Origin: Burkholderiales bacterium
Lineage (GTDB): Bacteria > Pseudomonadota > Gammaproteobacteria > Burkholderiales > Casimicrobiaceae
Assembly: GCA_020853025.1 (NCBI GenBank)
Contig: JADYZP010000062.1
Span: 1-64,000 of the forward strand
Length of the DNA stretch: 64,000 bases
Direction of reading: 5' to 3'
Shown: positions 34,901-45,004 of the stretch, piece after piece
How the letters are laid out: every line of letters begins with the position of its first letter
Position numbering within the stretch: the stretch's first letter is position 1
Program-made: the position numbers and the translations under genes
Notes under the pieces: generated by a model
The model's database searches: none
What the model was told of the DNA's origin: nothing
Seen by the model: only the letters and a program-made list of their open reading frames with translations

Positions 34901-35377
34901 CCGGGCGAGTGCCAGCGCCGCCTCCTCCGATAGCGCCTTGGTCGCAGGATCGCGGACATACGATTCCGCGACACGGCGAGTGAATCCGTCGAGCGCGCCA
35001 TCGGGGCGATAGCGGATCAGCGCCTCGTCGACCGCGCCTGCCTTGAATACCCGCACGTCCCACCAGTACGGAGAGTAGGCGCCGCCGGCCACCATCGCGG
35101 CGAAGGCCTGCTTGCCGCCGCCTTCGAGTTCGACGTAGCTCTGCGTCACCGTATCCTGGTTGAACACGACGGCGCTGCGCGCGCCGGCCGGAGCGAGTCC
35201 CCGCGCGCGCACCAGCGCCTCCGCCTGCGCGACGGCATCGGCGCGCGGCATCGTGATGTCGAGATGCACCAGCGGAATCGCCAGCGGAAAGAGCTTCCAC
35301 GCGATCGCCAGCGACGCCAGCGCGAGCAGCGCGTAGCCGGCCCAGAACGCCGGCCTGCGGTCGAAGTTGATCACCAC
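31967..35377 (-). CDS. CPBP-family intramembrane protease, apparent full tandem duplication
   Basis: 1136 residues, about twice the size of a module that appears twice. Copy 1 (about 1-565): a membrane start, an extracytoplasmic alpha/beta region (45-245), helices, then the CPBP core with EECVFR (431-436), FGAAHA (468-473) and HALFD (510-514), the glutamate-protease motifs. Copy 2 (about 596-1136) repeats the order. NKLIAGVAGITA aligns with RQFAKIAAIAII; DELTQVLRFVHVPESFQRR with EQVATVGRALFVPEAWQRT; and LRYGLLPTILLHALFDLAL with LRYDLATVPAYVATGLVLV. In copy 2 the Glu-Glu, His and His/Asp positions are lost, so it should be inactive. It lies 19 bp after pntB on the same strand. Confidence 0.8.
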   Translation of the reverse strand: MVINFDRRPAFWAGYALLALASLAIAWKLFPLAIPLVHLDITMPRADAVAQAEALVRARGLAPAGARSAVVFNQDTVTQSYVELEGGGKQAFAAMVAGGAYSPYWWDVRVFKAGAVDEALIRYRPDGALDGFTRRVAESYVRDPATKALSEEAALALARTSAVADWNVDFAPYALLDSSQQTQTTGRVDHRFIFERGERVGDARIRLALVVSGDELTQVLRFVHVPESFQRRFEELRSANKLIAGVAGITAGILYGLVGCIFGALWLLRRHALIWKPPLAAGLFIGALLAATILANSPTAWFVFSTAQTESAFWVRQGGLALLVFVGGGLALGEVFMAAEGLSRRAFPQHPQLWRLWSRGAGGSREVAGRTAGGYLFVPVELALIATFYFVTNRWLGWWQPSESLTDPNILASAIPALTPISISLQAGFMEECVFRAVPLALGALIGARYGRRTLGIAFALVLQAIVFGAAHANYPGFPSYSRLVELFVPSLLWGLIFLRYGLLPTILLHALFDLALISIPLFLIDAPGAWMQRALVIAAALVPALIVVFRRVQAGAWVTLPAALWNRGWQAQPQLPAAPERESAADAVGARAAMLQRMLPALGVAGLAAWIAFTVLRADAPPLAINRQAAEAVAVAALAERGAALGPEWKMLSVPYAALDHASQRQAHTFVWREAGPAAYRALVGKVLAPPLWEVRFARFDGDVADRAEEWRVAVAGDGRVRRVLHQLPEGRPGAQLDKEHAQAIAERALRTRLDLDAGALILRSADQEQRPARRDWTFTYADPRVDVGQGGEARVQVQVAGEQVATVGRALFVPEAWQRTEAERDGHRQFAKIAAIAIIAAIAIAALVYAVIAWSNRRSHRRAFAWVAAAVFAMVIAGAANNWPMVAYSLRSTEPIANQLVLSILSSVAGAVLLALLFGLLAGVAAYYARAQAPVRLAGPMPPWALGVAAALATAGIAATLTTLVPATVPAWPDLKLLRAAWPSASAAISGVSVLPALATTLFLLSAIDRGTAGWRRRLPVAALALVLLDGAASILAGHEIEHALLQGVIEGLVMFAFAWLVLRYDLATVPAYVATGLVLVAVKVAAQAGTGQAWVEFALHTGVVVALAWAVTRYLATPRVPSIAQSSVSGKTG

Positions 35378-35396
35378 GGCGGCCGTGATTCGCCGA

Positions 35397-36794
35397 CTAT
35401 TCGAGCGCCTTGACGATGTCCTCGACGACCTTCTTCGCGTCGCCGAACACCATCATCGTCTTGTCCATGTAAAACAGCGGGTTGTCGAGACCGGCGTAGC
35501 CCGCCGCCATCGAGCGCTTGTTGACGATGATCGTGCGTGCGCGGTGCGCTTCGAGGATCGGCATGCCGTAGATGGGACTGCCCTTGACCTCGGCCAGCGG
35601 ATTCACGACGTCGTTGGCGCCGAGCACCAGCACGACGTCGGTCGAGCCGAAGTCGCCGTTGATGTCGTCCATCTCGAATACCTGGTCGTAGGGCACTTCG
35701 GCTTCGGCCAGCAGCACGTTCATGTGGCCCGGCATGCGGCCGGCGACCGGATGGATCGCGTAGCGGACGTTGACGCCCTTCTCGCGCAGCGCATTCGCCA
35801 TTTCCTTCACCGCATGCTGCGCGCGGGCCACCGCCAGGCCGTAGCCGGGAACGATGATCACCGAATCCGCGTTGCCCAGCATGAACGCGACGTCGTCGGG
35901 CGACCCTGACTTCACCTGTTTCTGCTCGGTGCCGGCGACCACGGTGCCGCCCTCGGCGCCGAAGCCGCCGAGGATCACGCTGATGAAGCTGCGGTTCATC
36001 GCGCGGCACATGATGTAGGAGAGGATCGCGCCCGAGGATCCGACCAGCGAGCCGGAAATGATCAGCATCGGGTTGTTGAGCGAAAAGCCGATGCCGGCCG
36101 CAGCCCAGCCCGAGTAGCTGTTGAGCATCGAGATGACCACCGGCATGTCGGCGCCGCCGATCGGAATGATGATCAGGAAGCCCAACAGGAATGCGAGCGC
36201 CGTCATGACGACGAACGGCAGCCAGTAGTGCACGGTCGGGTCGGCCATGAAAAACCAGATGCCGAAGCCGAGCATCGCGATGCCGATGGCGAGATTGAGC
36301 AGGTGCTGTCCGGAGAACACGACCGGCGCGCTACCGATGCGTCCGGACAACTTGCCGAAGGCGATGACCGACCCGGAGAAGGTGATCGCACCGATGAAGG
36401 TGCCGATGAACAGCTCCAGCTTGTTGCCCGCCGGAATCGGGTTCGGCAGGCCCAGCGCCGTCGGGTTATGGACGGCGGCGATCGCGATCAGCACCGCGGC
36501 CAAGCCGACCAGCGAGTGAAATGCGGCGACCAATTCGGGCATCTGCGTCATCTGCACGCGCCGCGCGATGACCGCGCCGATGGCGCCGCCGACGGCGATG
36601 CCGGCCAGAATCATCGCGACGTTCTTGGTCGCCGAGTAGACCACCGCCAGCGTGACCGCCACGGCGATCGCCATGCCAGCGATACCCAGCGCATTGCCGC
36701 GCCGCGCCGTCGTCGGATGCGACAGGCCCTTGAGCGCGAAGATGAAGCAGATCGACGCGACGAGGTACCAGAGGGCGACCTGATTGGCGCTCAT
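35397..36794 (-). CDS. pntB: NAD(P) transhydrogenase subunit beta
   Basis: 465 residues: about nine membrane helices, then the NADP-binding dIII domain (VIIVPGYGLAVARAQHAVKEMANALREKG, VRYAIHPVAGRMPGHMNVLLAEA and LVLGANDVVNPLAEVKGSPIYGMPILE). With the two alpha genes upstream it forms the proton-driven enzyme that reduces NADP+ with NADH. The start is 9 bp after the pntAb stop. Confidence 0.97.
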   Translation of the reverse strand: MSANQVALWYLVASICFIFALKGLSHPTTARRGNALGIAGMAIAVAVTLAVVYSATKNVAMILAGIAVGGAIGAVIARRVQMTQMPELVAAFHSLVGLAAVLIAIAAVHNPTALGLPNPIPAGNKLELFIGTFIGAITFSGSVIAFGKLSGRIGSAPVVFSGQHLLNLAIGIAMLGFGIWFFMADPTVHYWLPFVVMTALAFLLGFLIIIPIGGADMPVVISMLNSYSGWAAAGIGFSLNNPMLIISGSLVGSSGAILSYIMCRAMNRSFISVILGGFGAEGGTVVAGTEQKQVKSGSPDDVAFMLGNADSVIIVPGYGLAVARAQHAVKEMANALREKGVNVRYAIHPVAGRMPGHMNVLLAEAEVPYDQVFEMDDINGDFGSTDVVLVLGANDVVNPLAEVKGSPIYGMPILEAHRARTIIVNKRSMAAGYAGLDNPLFYMDKTMMVFGDAKKVVEDIVKALE

Positions 36795-36803
36795 CCGTCG
36801 CTC

Positions 36804-37121
36804 CTAGCGCTTGTCAGGAGCAGGCTTCTTCGGCTCCTTCTTCTTGAACATTTCGAGCATGCGCTGCGTCACCAGAAAGCCGCCGAACACGTTCACCGAC
36901 GCCAACGCGACCGCCAGCACGCCGACCCAGCCGCCCCAGTCGAAGGCGGCCGGCCCCGCGGCGAGCATCGCACCGACCAGGATGATGCCGGAGATCGCAT
37001 TGGTCACCGACATCAGCGGTGTGTGCAGCGCCGGCGTCACCGTCCACACGACGTGATAGCCGACGAAGATCGCCAGCGCGAAGATGATCAGGTTGACGAC
37101 AATGGGATCGGGGGCGGTCAT
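36804..37121 (-). CDS. pntAb: NAD(P) transhydrogenase subunit alpha, membrane part
   Basis: 105 residues, mainly three hydrophobic helices ([36 protein letters not shown] and [28 protein letters not shown]). It corresponds to the C-terminal membrane section of E. coli PntA. Here it is a separate gene, giving the three-subunit form known from many alpha- and betaproteobacteria. Confidence 0.95.
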   Translation of the reverse strand: MTAPDPIVVNLIIFALAIFVGYHVVWTVTPALHTPLMSVTNAISGIILVGAMLAAGPAAFDWGGWVGVLAVALASVNVFGGFLVTQRMLEMFKKKEPKKPAPDKR

Positions 37122-37132
37122 CGACGGTTTCC

Positions 37133-38257
37133 TTATTTACTGGTCACGACCTGACCCGCATCGCAGATCAGCGTCGCCTGCACGATCTCGTCGTCGCGCG
37201 CGAGCTTCCACTCGCCTGACTTCAAGTCGAGCGACAGTGCCAAAAAATTGAGTACGTTGCGCGCGTACAGCGCCGAGGCATCGGTGGCGACCAGCGCCGG
37301 CAGGTTGGTGGTGCCGACGATCTTCACGCCATTCGCCTCGACGATCTTCCCCGCCTCGGAACCTTCGACGTTGCCGCCCTGCTCGACCGCCAGGTCGACG
37401 ATCACCGACCCGGGCTTCATCGCGGCAACGGTGTCCGCCTTCAAAAGCTTCGGCGCTGGCCGGCCGGGGATCAGCGCCGTCGTGATCACGATATCCATCT
37501 GCCGGCAGCGCTCGCTGATGATGCCCGCCTGCCGCGCCATCCACTCCGGCGGCATCGGCCGCGCGTAGCCGCCCACGCCCTCGGCGATCTGCCGCTCCTC
37601 GTCGTTCGCGTAGGGCACGTCGACCCACTTGCCGCCGAGCGACTCGACCTGGTCGCGCACCGAAGGACGCACGTCGGTGGCCTCGATGACCGCACCCAGC
37701 CGCTTTGCCGTGGCGATCGCCTGCAGCCCCGCGACGCCGACACCCATGATCAGCACCCGTGCGGCCTTCACGGTGCCCGCCGCGGTCATCAGCATCGGCA
37801 TGAACCTCGCGTATTCGTTGGCGGCCAGCATCACCGCCTTGTAGCCGGCGATGTTCGCCTGCGACGACAGCACGTCCATCGACTGCGCGCGCGAGATGCG
37901 CGGCAGCGATTCCAGCGCAAAGCCCGAAACGCCGGTCGCCGCCAGCGCCGAAACGCCTTCGGTGTCGTAAGGATTCAGGATGCCGATCAACGCGGCACCG
38001 GATTTCAATCCAGGTAGTTCTTCCGCCGTCGGCGCACGCACCTTGAGCACGATGTCGGCCGCCAGCGCGTCGCGCGCGCTGCCGATGGCAGCCCCGGCGG
38101 CGGCGTAGTCGGCGTCGGGAATGCTCGATGCCACGCCGGCACCGGACTCGACGACGATTGCGTGCTTGCCGCTTGCCGCGAGCTTCTTGATCGTCTCGGG
38201 CGTGGCGGCGACGCGCGTCTCCCCCGGACGGGTTTCACGTGGAATGCCGATCAACAT
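37133..38257 (-). CDS. pntAa: NAD(P) transhydrogenase subunit alpha, NAD-binding part
   Basis: 374 residues. [24 protein letters not shown] opens the AlaDH/PNT N-terminal domain and [30 protein letters not shown] is the NAD-binding Rossmann motif. ATG 38257 is preferred to the in-frame start at 38281 because GGGGA lies upstream and the family begins MLIGIPRE. The membrane part of the alpha subunit is the next gene. Confidence 0.96.
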   Translation of the reverse strand: MLIGIPRETRPGETRVAATPETIKKLAASGKHAIVVESGAGVASSIPDADYAAAGAAIGSARDALAADIVLKVRAPTAEELPGLKSGAALIGILNPYDTEGVSALAATGVSGFALESLPRISRAQSMDVLSSQANIAGYKAVMLAANEYARFMPMLMTAAGTVKAARVLIMGVGVAGLQAIATAKRLGAVIEATDVRPSVRDQVESLGGKWVDVPYANDEERQIAEGVGGYARPMPPEWMARQAGIISERCRQMDIVITTALIPGRPAPKLLKADTVAAMKPGSVIVDLAVEQGGNVEGSEAGKIVEANGVKIVGTTNLPALVATDASALYARNVLNFLALSLDLKSGEWKLARDDEIVQATLICDAGQVVTSK

Positions 38258-38406
38258 GGAACAATCCCCAATGGCTGCCACCGGCTACGGCCGATGCCGG
38301 GCCGGCACGCGATTGCTTGTTCGAGTTCGAGTTTGGCCGTGGCCTCTATCCTAACCCAGGCGCCGGTGCAAAGGGATTCGACCGCGCGCAAAACGCGTCG
38401 GCTGCG

Positions 38407-39471
38407 CTACAGCGCATCGGCGATCGCACGTCCCAAGTCGACGGTCGTCGCGCGCCCGCCCAGGTCCGGCGTGCGCGGCGTTCCCGCATCGCGCAGCACC
38501 GCTTCGATCGCCGCGACGATCGCATCGGCTGCCGCCTTGCACCCGAGGAATTCGAGCATCAGTGCCCCTGACCAGATCTGCCCGATCGGATTGGCGATCC
38601 CGCGGCCGGCGATATCCGGCGCCGAGCCATGCACCGGCTCGAACAGCGACGGATGCGTGCGCTCGGGATTCATGTTCGCCGACGGTGCGATGCCGATGGT
38701 GCCGCAGACCGCCGGGCCCAGGTCGGAGAGGATGTCGCCGAACAGGTTGGACGCCACGACGACGTCGAAACGCTCGGGGCGCTGCACGAAATGCGCACTC
38801 AGGATGTCGATGTGATACTGGTCGCAGTCGACGTCCGGATAGTCGGCCGCCAAGGCGCGGAAGCGCTCGTCCCAGTACGGCATCGTGATCGCGATGCCGT
38901 TGGACTTGGTGGCGGAAGTCAGATGCTTGGCGGCGCGGGTCTGCGCGAGGTCGAAGGCGAAGCGCATGATGCGATCGACACCCTTGCGCGAAAATACCGA
39001 CTGCTGGACCACGATCTCGCGCTCGGTGCCCTCGTACATGCGCCCGCCCACCGATGAATACTCGCCTTCGGTATTCTCGCGGACGACGACGAAGTCGATA
39101 TCGCCCGGCTTGCGGTTCGCCAGCGGCGAAGGAATGCCGGGCATCAGCTTGCACGGCCGCAGGTTGACGTACTGGTCGAAGTCGCGCCGGAAGGGGATCA
39201 GCGACCCCCACAGCGATATGTGGTCCGGCACGATCGCCGGGGCGCCCACCGCACCGAAGTAGATGGCGTCGAAGGGTGAGAGCTGCGCGAACCAATCCTC
39301 GGGCATCATCCTGCCGTGGCGGACGTAATAGTCGCAGCTCCAGTCGAAGGACGTGAACGCGAGATCGGCGCCGAACTTTCGCGCCGCCGCCTCGACCACA
39401 CGCACGCCTTCGGGCATCACCTCCCGGCCGATGCCATCGCCCGCGATCACCGCGATCCTGTGCTTTGCCAT
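38407..39471 (-). CDS. dmlA: Tartrate / D-malate dehydrogenase (isocitrate-type decarboxylating dehydrogenase)
   Basis: 354 residues of the isopropylmalate/isocitrate dehydrogenase superfamily. IAVIAGDGIGREVMPEGVRV, RENTEGEYSSVGGRMYEG, the catalytic Lys in TSATKSNGI, DQYHIDILSAHFVQRPERFDVVVASNLFGDILSDL and FEPVHGSAPDIAGRGIANPIG are as in TtuC/DmlA. FDWSCDYYVRHGRMMPEDW and the conserved WGSLIPFRRDFDQYVNLRP favour tartrate/D-malate over isopropylmalate. ATG 39471 has a strong GGAGG 4 nt upstream. It precedes pntAa by 149 bp on the same strand. Confidence 0.85.
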   Translation of the reverse strand: MAKHRIAVIAGDGIGREVMPEGVRVVEAAARKFGADLAFTSFDWSCDYYVRHGRMMPEDWFAQLSPFDAIYFGAVGAPAIVPDHISLWGSLIPFRRDFDQYVNLRPCKLMPGIPSPLANRKPGDIDFVVVRENTEGEYSSVGGRMYEGTEREIVVQQSVFSRKGVDRIMRFAFDLAQTRAAKHLTSATKSNGIAITMPYWDERFRALAADYPDVDCDQYHIDILSAHFVQRPERFDVVVASNLFGDILSDLGPAVCGTIGIAPSANMNPERTHPSLFEPVHGSAPDIAGRGIANPIGQIWSGALMLEFLGCKAAADAIVAAIEAVLRDAGTPRTPDLGGRATTVDLGRAIADAL

Positions 39472-39592
39472 GTCGCCTCCGCAATGCAAAGGACAAGTGT
39501 ACGGAAGCTCGTCCGAAGTTCCTAACGTCGACGCCGTCGCGACTGCCCGCAACGGCGCGCGCGCGCGAATGGACCGGCCGCCTGCATTGCGC

Positions 39593-39658
39593 TAGAATTA
39601 CCGGCTGATCGAGACCCTTGCCGCCGGTGTTCGCACAACAGCGAGGCCGGCGTTTTTT
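39593..39658 (+). promoter_or_regulatory. Promoter-like -10 and leader terminator upstream of the EamA gene
   Basis: TAGAAT (39593-39598) could be a -10; no good -35 is seen. About 25 nt later CGCCGG (39622-39627) pairs with CCGGCG (39647-39652) around an inner TCGC/GCGA stem, directly followed by six T (39653-39658). The hairpin ends 36 nt before the exporter gene ATG, so it is either an attenuator or the end of a short RNA. Confidence 0.45.
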
Positions 39659-39694
39659 GTGGGTGCGCCCATACGCCGCACGCCGCCCTCCGCC

Positions 39695-40615
39695 ATGACC
39701 GCAGCCGCACCCGTCGCCGACGCGCCGCACCGCCGCCGCGCCGTCGCTTTCATGATCGTCGCCGCCGTCTGCTGGTCGACCGGCGGACTCTTCGTGCGCC
39801 AGCTGTCGATCACCAACGCGTGGGAGATCGTGTTCTGGCGTTCGCTATTCATGAGCCTGTTCGTGTCCGGCGTGCTGCTGGTCATGCACGGACGCGCGAT
39901 GCCGCGCGCCGTGCGCGCTGCGGGTTTGCCGGGCCTGCTTGCCGGAGCGCTGCTCGCCGGCGCCTTCTTCCTGTTCATCGGCTCGCTGACGCGCACGACC
40001 GTCGCCAACACCTTCGTGCTGATGAGCGTGTCGCCGCTGCTGGCGGCGTTCGCCGGCTGGTACTTCCTGCACGAGCGCGTCCCGGCGCGGACGTGGATAG
40101 CGATGGCCTTCGCGTTCCTGGGCATAGGCGTCATCGTCGGTGGCGGTGTCGACGCGGGTCAGCTCGCCGGCAACCTGATGGCGCTCGGGGTCTCGGTCTG
40201 TTTCGCGGCGCAGCTCACCGTGTTGCGCAAGTTTCGCGCGACGGTGGACATGCTGCCGATGGTGCTGATCGCCGGCCTGTGGGCGCTCGTTCCGGCGTGG
40301 CTGGTGGCCGGACCCTTTGCCGCAAGCGACCGCGACCTCGCCTTGCTCGCCCTCATGGGTTCCGTGCAATTGGGCACCGGCTGCCTGCTCGCGACGGCGG
40401 CGTCGCGCACGCTGCCGGCGTCGGAGCTCGCATTGCTGGCGCTGCTCGAACCCGTCCTCGGACCCCTGTGGGTCTGGGCGCTGATGGGCGAGCACCCGGG
40501 CCCGCGCGCGCTCGTCGGCGCCGCCTTCGTGCTCTCCGCGGTCCTCGCCAACCAGGCGTTGGCGCTTCGACGCGGTCGATCGACGGCGGCGCCAGCGCCA
40601 CTTCCCGGCCCCTGA
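39695..40615 (+). CDS. EamA/DMT-family transporter
   Basis: 306 residues with about ten hydrophobic helices in two EamA repeats, beginning AVAFMIVAAVCWSTGGLFVRQL and, in the second half, NLMALGVSVCFAAQLTVLRKF. Each repeat ends with the typical P-x-x-A/L and E signature (SVSPLLAAFAGWYFLHERV and ALLEPVLGPLWVWALMGEHPG). An inner-membrane drug/metabolite exporter of unknown substrate. ATG 39695 is chosen over an in-frame start at 39659, which lies at the T-run of the leader hairpin. It is divergent from the tartrate dehydrogenase gene. Confidence 0.9.
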   Translation: MTAAAPVADAPHRRRAVAFMIVAAVCWSTGGLFVRQLSITNAWEIVFWRSLFMSLFVSGVLLVMHGRAMPRAVRAAGLPGLLAGALLAGAFFLFIGSLTRTTVANTFVLMSVSPLLAAFAGWYFLHERVPARTWIAMAFAFLGIGVIVGGGVDAGQLAGNLMALGVSVCFAAQLTVLRKFRATVDMLPMVLIAGLWALVPAWLVAGPFAASDRDLALLALMGSVQLGTGCLLATAASRTLPASELALLALLEPVLGPLWVWALMGEHPGPRALVGAAFVLSAVLANQALALRRGRSTAAPAPLPGP

Positions 40616-40912
40616 CCCGCGTTGCCGGATACGTTCGGCCTCCGGCTGCGATGGCGGTCTCCGACTTGCCGCTGGGCTTCTATCGCGTTGCGCTGGGCCG
40701 ACTCGCCTTCGGCCTGCGGCCGGTGAACGCGATCCGTCTGCTGCCGGGAATTATCGTCATAACCTTTACGCTGAATCAGCGGCTGCGGTTGTCGAGCTAC
40801 ACGCTGCTGCTGGCGACCGGCGGCAAGCTCGTCCACGACACGCTCGTCCACTGACGGGATTGCGCAGTGTGCGCTATGATGCGCGCCTGTTCCCGTCCGG
40901 CAGGCAAGCACG
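40616..40912 (+). promoter_or_regulatory. Intergenic region with a candidate accA promoter
   Basis: A 297-bp gap. Near its end CTGACG (40851-40856) and TATGAT (40875-40880), 18 nt apart, form a plausible promoter about 33 nt before the accA ATG. A 67-codon frame at 40651-40854 has no ribosome site or recognisable domain and is not called. Confidence 0.45.
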
Positions 40913-41881
40913 ATGAAACAGACCTTCCTCGACTTCGAGCAGCCGATCGCCGAGCTGCAGCAGAAGATCGACGAGCTGCGTTACGTGCACGAGGATTCGG
41001 CGGTCGACATCTCCGATGAAATCGCGAGGCTCAGCAAGAAGAGCCAGCAGTTGTCCAAGGAGATCTACGCCAAGCTCTCCGCATGGCAGATTGCGCAGGT
41101 TGCGCGGCATCCGCAGCGTCCCTACACGCTCGACTACGTCGCGGGCATGTTCAGCGAATTCCGCGAACTCCACGGCGATCGCACGTATGCGGATGATCCG
41201 GCCATCGTCGGCGGGCTCGCCCGTTTCAACGGCAGGCCGTGCATGGTGATCGGCCACCAGAAGGGCCGCGACACCAAGGAGAAGATCCACCGCAATTTCG
41301 GCATGCCGCGCCCCGAAGGCTACCGCAAGGCGCTGCGGCTCATGAAGCTCGCCGAGAAATTCGGCCTCCCGCTGTTCACCTTCGTCGACACACCGGGCGC
41401 GTATCCGGGCATCGGCGCCGAGGAGCGCGGTCAGTCCGAGGCGATCGGCCGCAGCCTTTACGAAATGGCGGGACTGCGCATCCCGATCATCGTCACCGTC
41501 ATCGGCGAAGGCGGCTCCGGCGGCGCGCTGGCGATCGCGATCGGCGACGTCACCTTCATGCTGCAATACTCGACGTATTCGGTCATTTCGCCCGAAGGCT
41601 GCGCGTCGATTCTGTGGAAGTCCGCCGAGAACGCGCCAGACGCCGCGGAAATCCTGGGTATCACGGCGCCGCGGTTGAAGCAGCTGGGACTCATCGACAA
41701 GGTCATTGGCGAGCCCGTCGGCGGCGCACATCGCGACCACGCGGCGATGATGGTGACGCTGAAAAAGGTGCTGACCGATTCGCTGCGGCACCTTTGCGAC
41801 CTGCCGCTCGATACCTTGCTCGAGCAGCGCGGGGAGCGCATCCTGGCCTACGGGAAGTTCAAGGAAATCGCCGCCGGCTAG
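40913..41881 (+). CDS. accA: Acetyl-CoA carboxylase carboxyltransferase subunit alpha
   Basis: 322 residues. Transfers CO2 from carboxybiotin to acetyl-CoA, with AccD, in the first step of fatty-acid synthesis. [20 protein letters not shown] at the N terminus, [46 protein letters not shown] and [15 protein letters not shown] are diagnostic. tilS follows 50 bp downstream, a common betaproteobacterial pair. Confidence 0.98.
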   Translation: MKQTFLDFEQPIAELQQKIDELRYVHEDSAVDISDEIARLSKKSQQLSKEIYAKLSAWQIAQVARHPQRPYTLDYVAGMFSEFRELHGDRTYADDPAIVGGLARFNGRPCMVIGHQKGRDTKEKIHRNFGMPRPEGYRKALRLMKLAEKFGLPLFTFVDTPGAYPGIGAEERGQSEAIGRSLYEMAGLRIPIIVTVIGEGGSGGALAIAIGDVTFMLQYSTYSVISPEGCASILWKSAENAPDAAEILGITAPRLKQLGLIDKVIGEPVGGAHRDHAAMMVTLKKVLTDSLRHLCDLPLDTLLEQRGERILAYGKFKEIAAG

Positions 41882-41931
41882 GCGGCGGCGACGCGCCCGT
41901 CGCGCACGCTCCGGCCGGCCGCTGCAACCCC

Positions 41932-43284
41932 ATGCGGCGCTCCGACGACACCGATCCGGTACGCGCGCTGCGCGAAGTCGCAGCGCGCGTGCTGGCCGCG
42001 CACGTTCCCGCTGGCGCTCCCATCGCCGTCGCGTTGTCCGGTGGCCGCGATTCGGTCGTTCTGCTCGACGCGCTGGCGCACGTCGCGGCAGAACGGCAGC
42101 ACCCCCTGAAGGCGATCCACGTGCACCACGGCTTGTCGCCGCATGCGCACACCTGGGCCGACTTCTGCGTCTCGCTGTGCGGGCGCCTGGAGGTGCCGCT
42201 CGACATCCGCGCCGTCACGGTGCCGCGCGCGCCGCGCACGAGCCTCGAAGGTGAAGCGCGCCGCCTGCGCTACGCGGCGCTGACCGCCGCCGCCGCCGCC
42301 GCCGGCGTACGCTTCGTGGCCCTCGCGCACCACCTCGACGACCAGGCGGAAACACTACTGCTGCAATTGCTGCGCGGCTCCGGTGCACGGGGCCTGGCGG
42401 GCATGGGTACGCTGCGCGAGGAACCGCCGGGTATTGCGTGGCTGCGGCCGCTGCTCGAAGTACCGAGAGCGCTGATCGACGTCTATGCGCACGCAACACA
42501 GCTCACCTTCGTCGACGACGAAAGCAACGCCGACACGCGCCATCGGCGCAACGCACTCCGGCACTCCGTCATGCCGGCACTTGCAGCGGTGGCTCCCGAT
42601 CCGGCGCGCACACTGGCACGCGCCGCAGGGCATCAGGCCGAGTCGGCGCGGCTCGCCGACGATCTGGCCATCCTCGACGCAGGCGGCGACGCCGACGCGA
42701 CGACGCTCGCGCGCGCCGTACTGTCCGCGCTGGCGCCGCATCGCGCCCGCAACGTGCTGCGCTGGTTTCTGCGCCGGCAGGGACTGCCGGCGCCGTCGAC
42801 GGCGCGGCTTGCGGCCATGCTCGCGCAACTCACCGGCGCCCGCGACGACGCCCGCGTCAGCCTGATCCACGCCGGCGTCGAAATCGGCGTCCATCGCGGC
42901 CGTATTGCTGCCCACCTGCCGTCGCCGCCGCCTTTCGACCTCGAATGGCGCGGCGAGTCGGAACTCGTGCTGCAGCACGGCACGCTCGCGTTCGTCCATG
43001 GCCGCGGCGTGGGACTCGACACCGCGCGGCTTTCCTGCGCCGACGTGCACATCCGTTCCCGACGCGGCGGCGAACGGCTGCAGCGCGTGCCCGGTGGTCC
43101 ACGCCAGGCGCTGAAGGAACTCCTGCGCGAACAGGGCGTTGCGCACTGGGACCGGCTGCGCCTACCGCTCGTCTATTGCGGCGATGCGCTGGCGGCGGTT
43201 CCCGGCGTCGGCATCGACGTCGCTTTCCGCGCTGAACCCGCAAGTCCGGGAGTTTTGCCAATCTGGCATCCGCGGCGGCTTTGA
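41932..43284 (+). CDS. tilS: tRNA(Ile)-lysidine synthase
   Basis: 450 residues. Modifies C34 of the CAT-anticodon tRNA-Ile to lysidine, changing its specificity from Met to Ile. The PP-loop reads VALSGGRDSVVLLDAL, with Arg where Val or Met is usual, then VHHGLS and LAHHLDDQAETLLLQLLRGSG. The C-terminal RRGGERLQRVPGGPRQALKELLREQGVAHWDRLRLPLVY is the tRNA-binding domain. ATG 41932 is the first in-frame start after accA. Confidence 0.95.
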   Translation: MRRSDDTDPVRALREVAARVLAAHVPAGAPIAVALSGGRDSVVLLDALAHVAAERQHPLKAIHVHHGLSPHAHTWADFCVSLCGRLEVPLDIRAVTVPRAPRTSLEGEARRLRYAALTAAAAAAGVRFVALAHHLDDQAETLLLQLLRGSGARGLAGMGTLREEPPGIAWLRPLLEVPRALIDVYAHATQLTFVDDESNADTRHRRNALRHSVMPALAAVAPDPARTLARAAGHQAESARLADDLAILDAGGDADATTLARAVLSALAPHRARNVLRWFLRRQGLPAPSTARLAAMLAQLTGARDDARVSLIHAGVEIGVHRGRIAAHLPSPPPFDLEWRGESELVLQHGTLAFVHGRGVGLDTARLSCADVHIRSRRGGERLQRVPGGPRQALKELLREQGVAHWDRLRLPLVYCGDALAAVPGVGIDVAFRAEPASPGVLPIWHPRRL

Positions 43285-43297
43285 CTTCGCGCAATAA

Positions 43298-44425
<1,128 letters not shown>

Positions 44426-44449
44426 CCCCGCTCGACTCGAGGGGGCGAC

Positions 44450-45004
44450 GTGGTCGTCAAGTGGTTGGAACGGCTGGAGGAAGGCCTGCTCGCCTTCCTC
44501 CTCGCCGTCATGACGTTGATCATTTTCGTGCAGGTCGTCGCGCGCTACGTCTTCAATTACAGCTTTACCTGGGCGCTGGAGTCGGTCACCTACCTGTTCG
44601 CCGGGCTCATCTTCCTGGGCATGGCCTACGGTGTCCGCGTCGGCGCCCATATCGGCATCGATCTGCTGGTGAAGTCGCTGGGGCCGCTGGGTGCCCGCAT
44701 CGTCGGCGCCATCGCCGCGGCGTTGTGTGTCCTCTATTCGGGGATCGTGCTGTTCGGCAGCGTCTTGTACGTTGAAAAAATCCACTCCATAGGCATCCTG
44801 GCGCAGGACTTGCCGATCAAACAGTGGATTCCGCGGCTGGTGCTGCCGATCGGCTTCACGCTGCTGGGTTTGCGCTTTGTCGAAATTTTCTTCCGGATCG
44901 TCACCGGCCGCGAGAAGGGTCTGCACCTGGCCAACGAGGCGGCCGACGCGCTGAAGATGAACCTGGGCGATCCCACGCCGCCGGACGAGGCCGGCAAGCC
45001 GTGA
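44450..45004 (+). CDS. dctQ: TRAP transporter small permease DctQ
   Basis: 184 residues from GTG 44450, with four membrane helices (LAFLLAVMTLIIFVQVVARYVFNYSF, VTYLFAGLIFLGMAYGVRVGAHIGIDLLV, IVGAIAAALCVLYSGIVLFGSVLYV and RLVLPIGFTLLGLRFVEIFFRI). WALESVTYLF and GAHIGIDLL are the conserved DctQ motifs. Its stop overlaps the dctM start (GTGA). Confidence 0.93.
   Translation: MVVKWLERLEEGLLAFLLAVMTLIIFVQVVARYVFNYSFTWALESVTYLFAGLIFLGMAYGVRVGAHIGIDLLVKSLGPLGARIVGAIAAALCVLYSGIVLFGSVLYVEKIHSIGILAQDLPIKQWIPRLVLPIGFTLLGLRFVEIFFRIVTGREKGLHLANEAADALKMNLGDPTPPDEAGKP

Noticed and set aside
32243..34933. 896-codon plus-strand frame inside the CPBP gene
   Set aside because: Antisense shadow dominated by Arg, Gln and His, with no domain and no ribosome site.
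40651..40854. 67-codon ORF between the EamA gene and accA
   Set aside because: No ribosome site, no recognised domain; likely chance frame in a promoter-containing gap.
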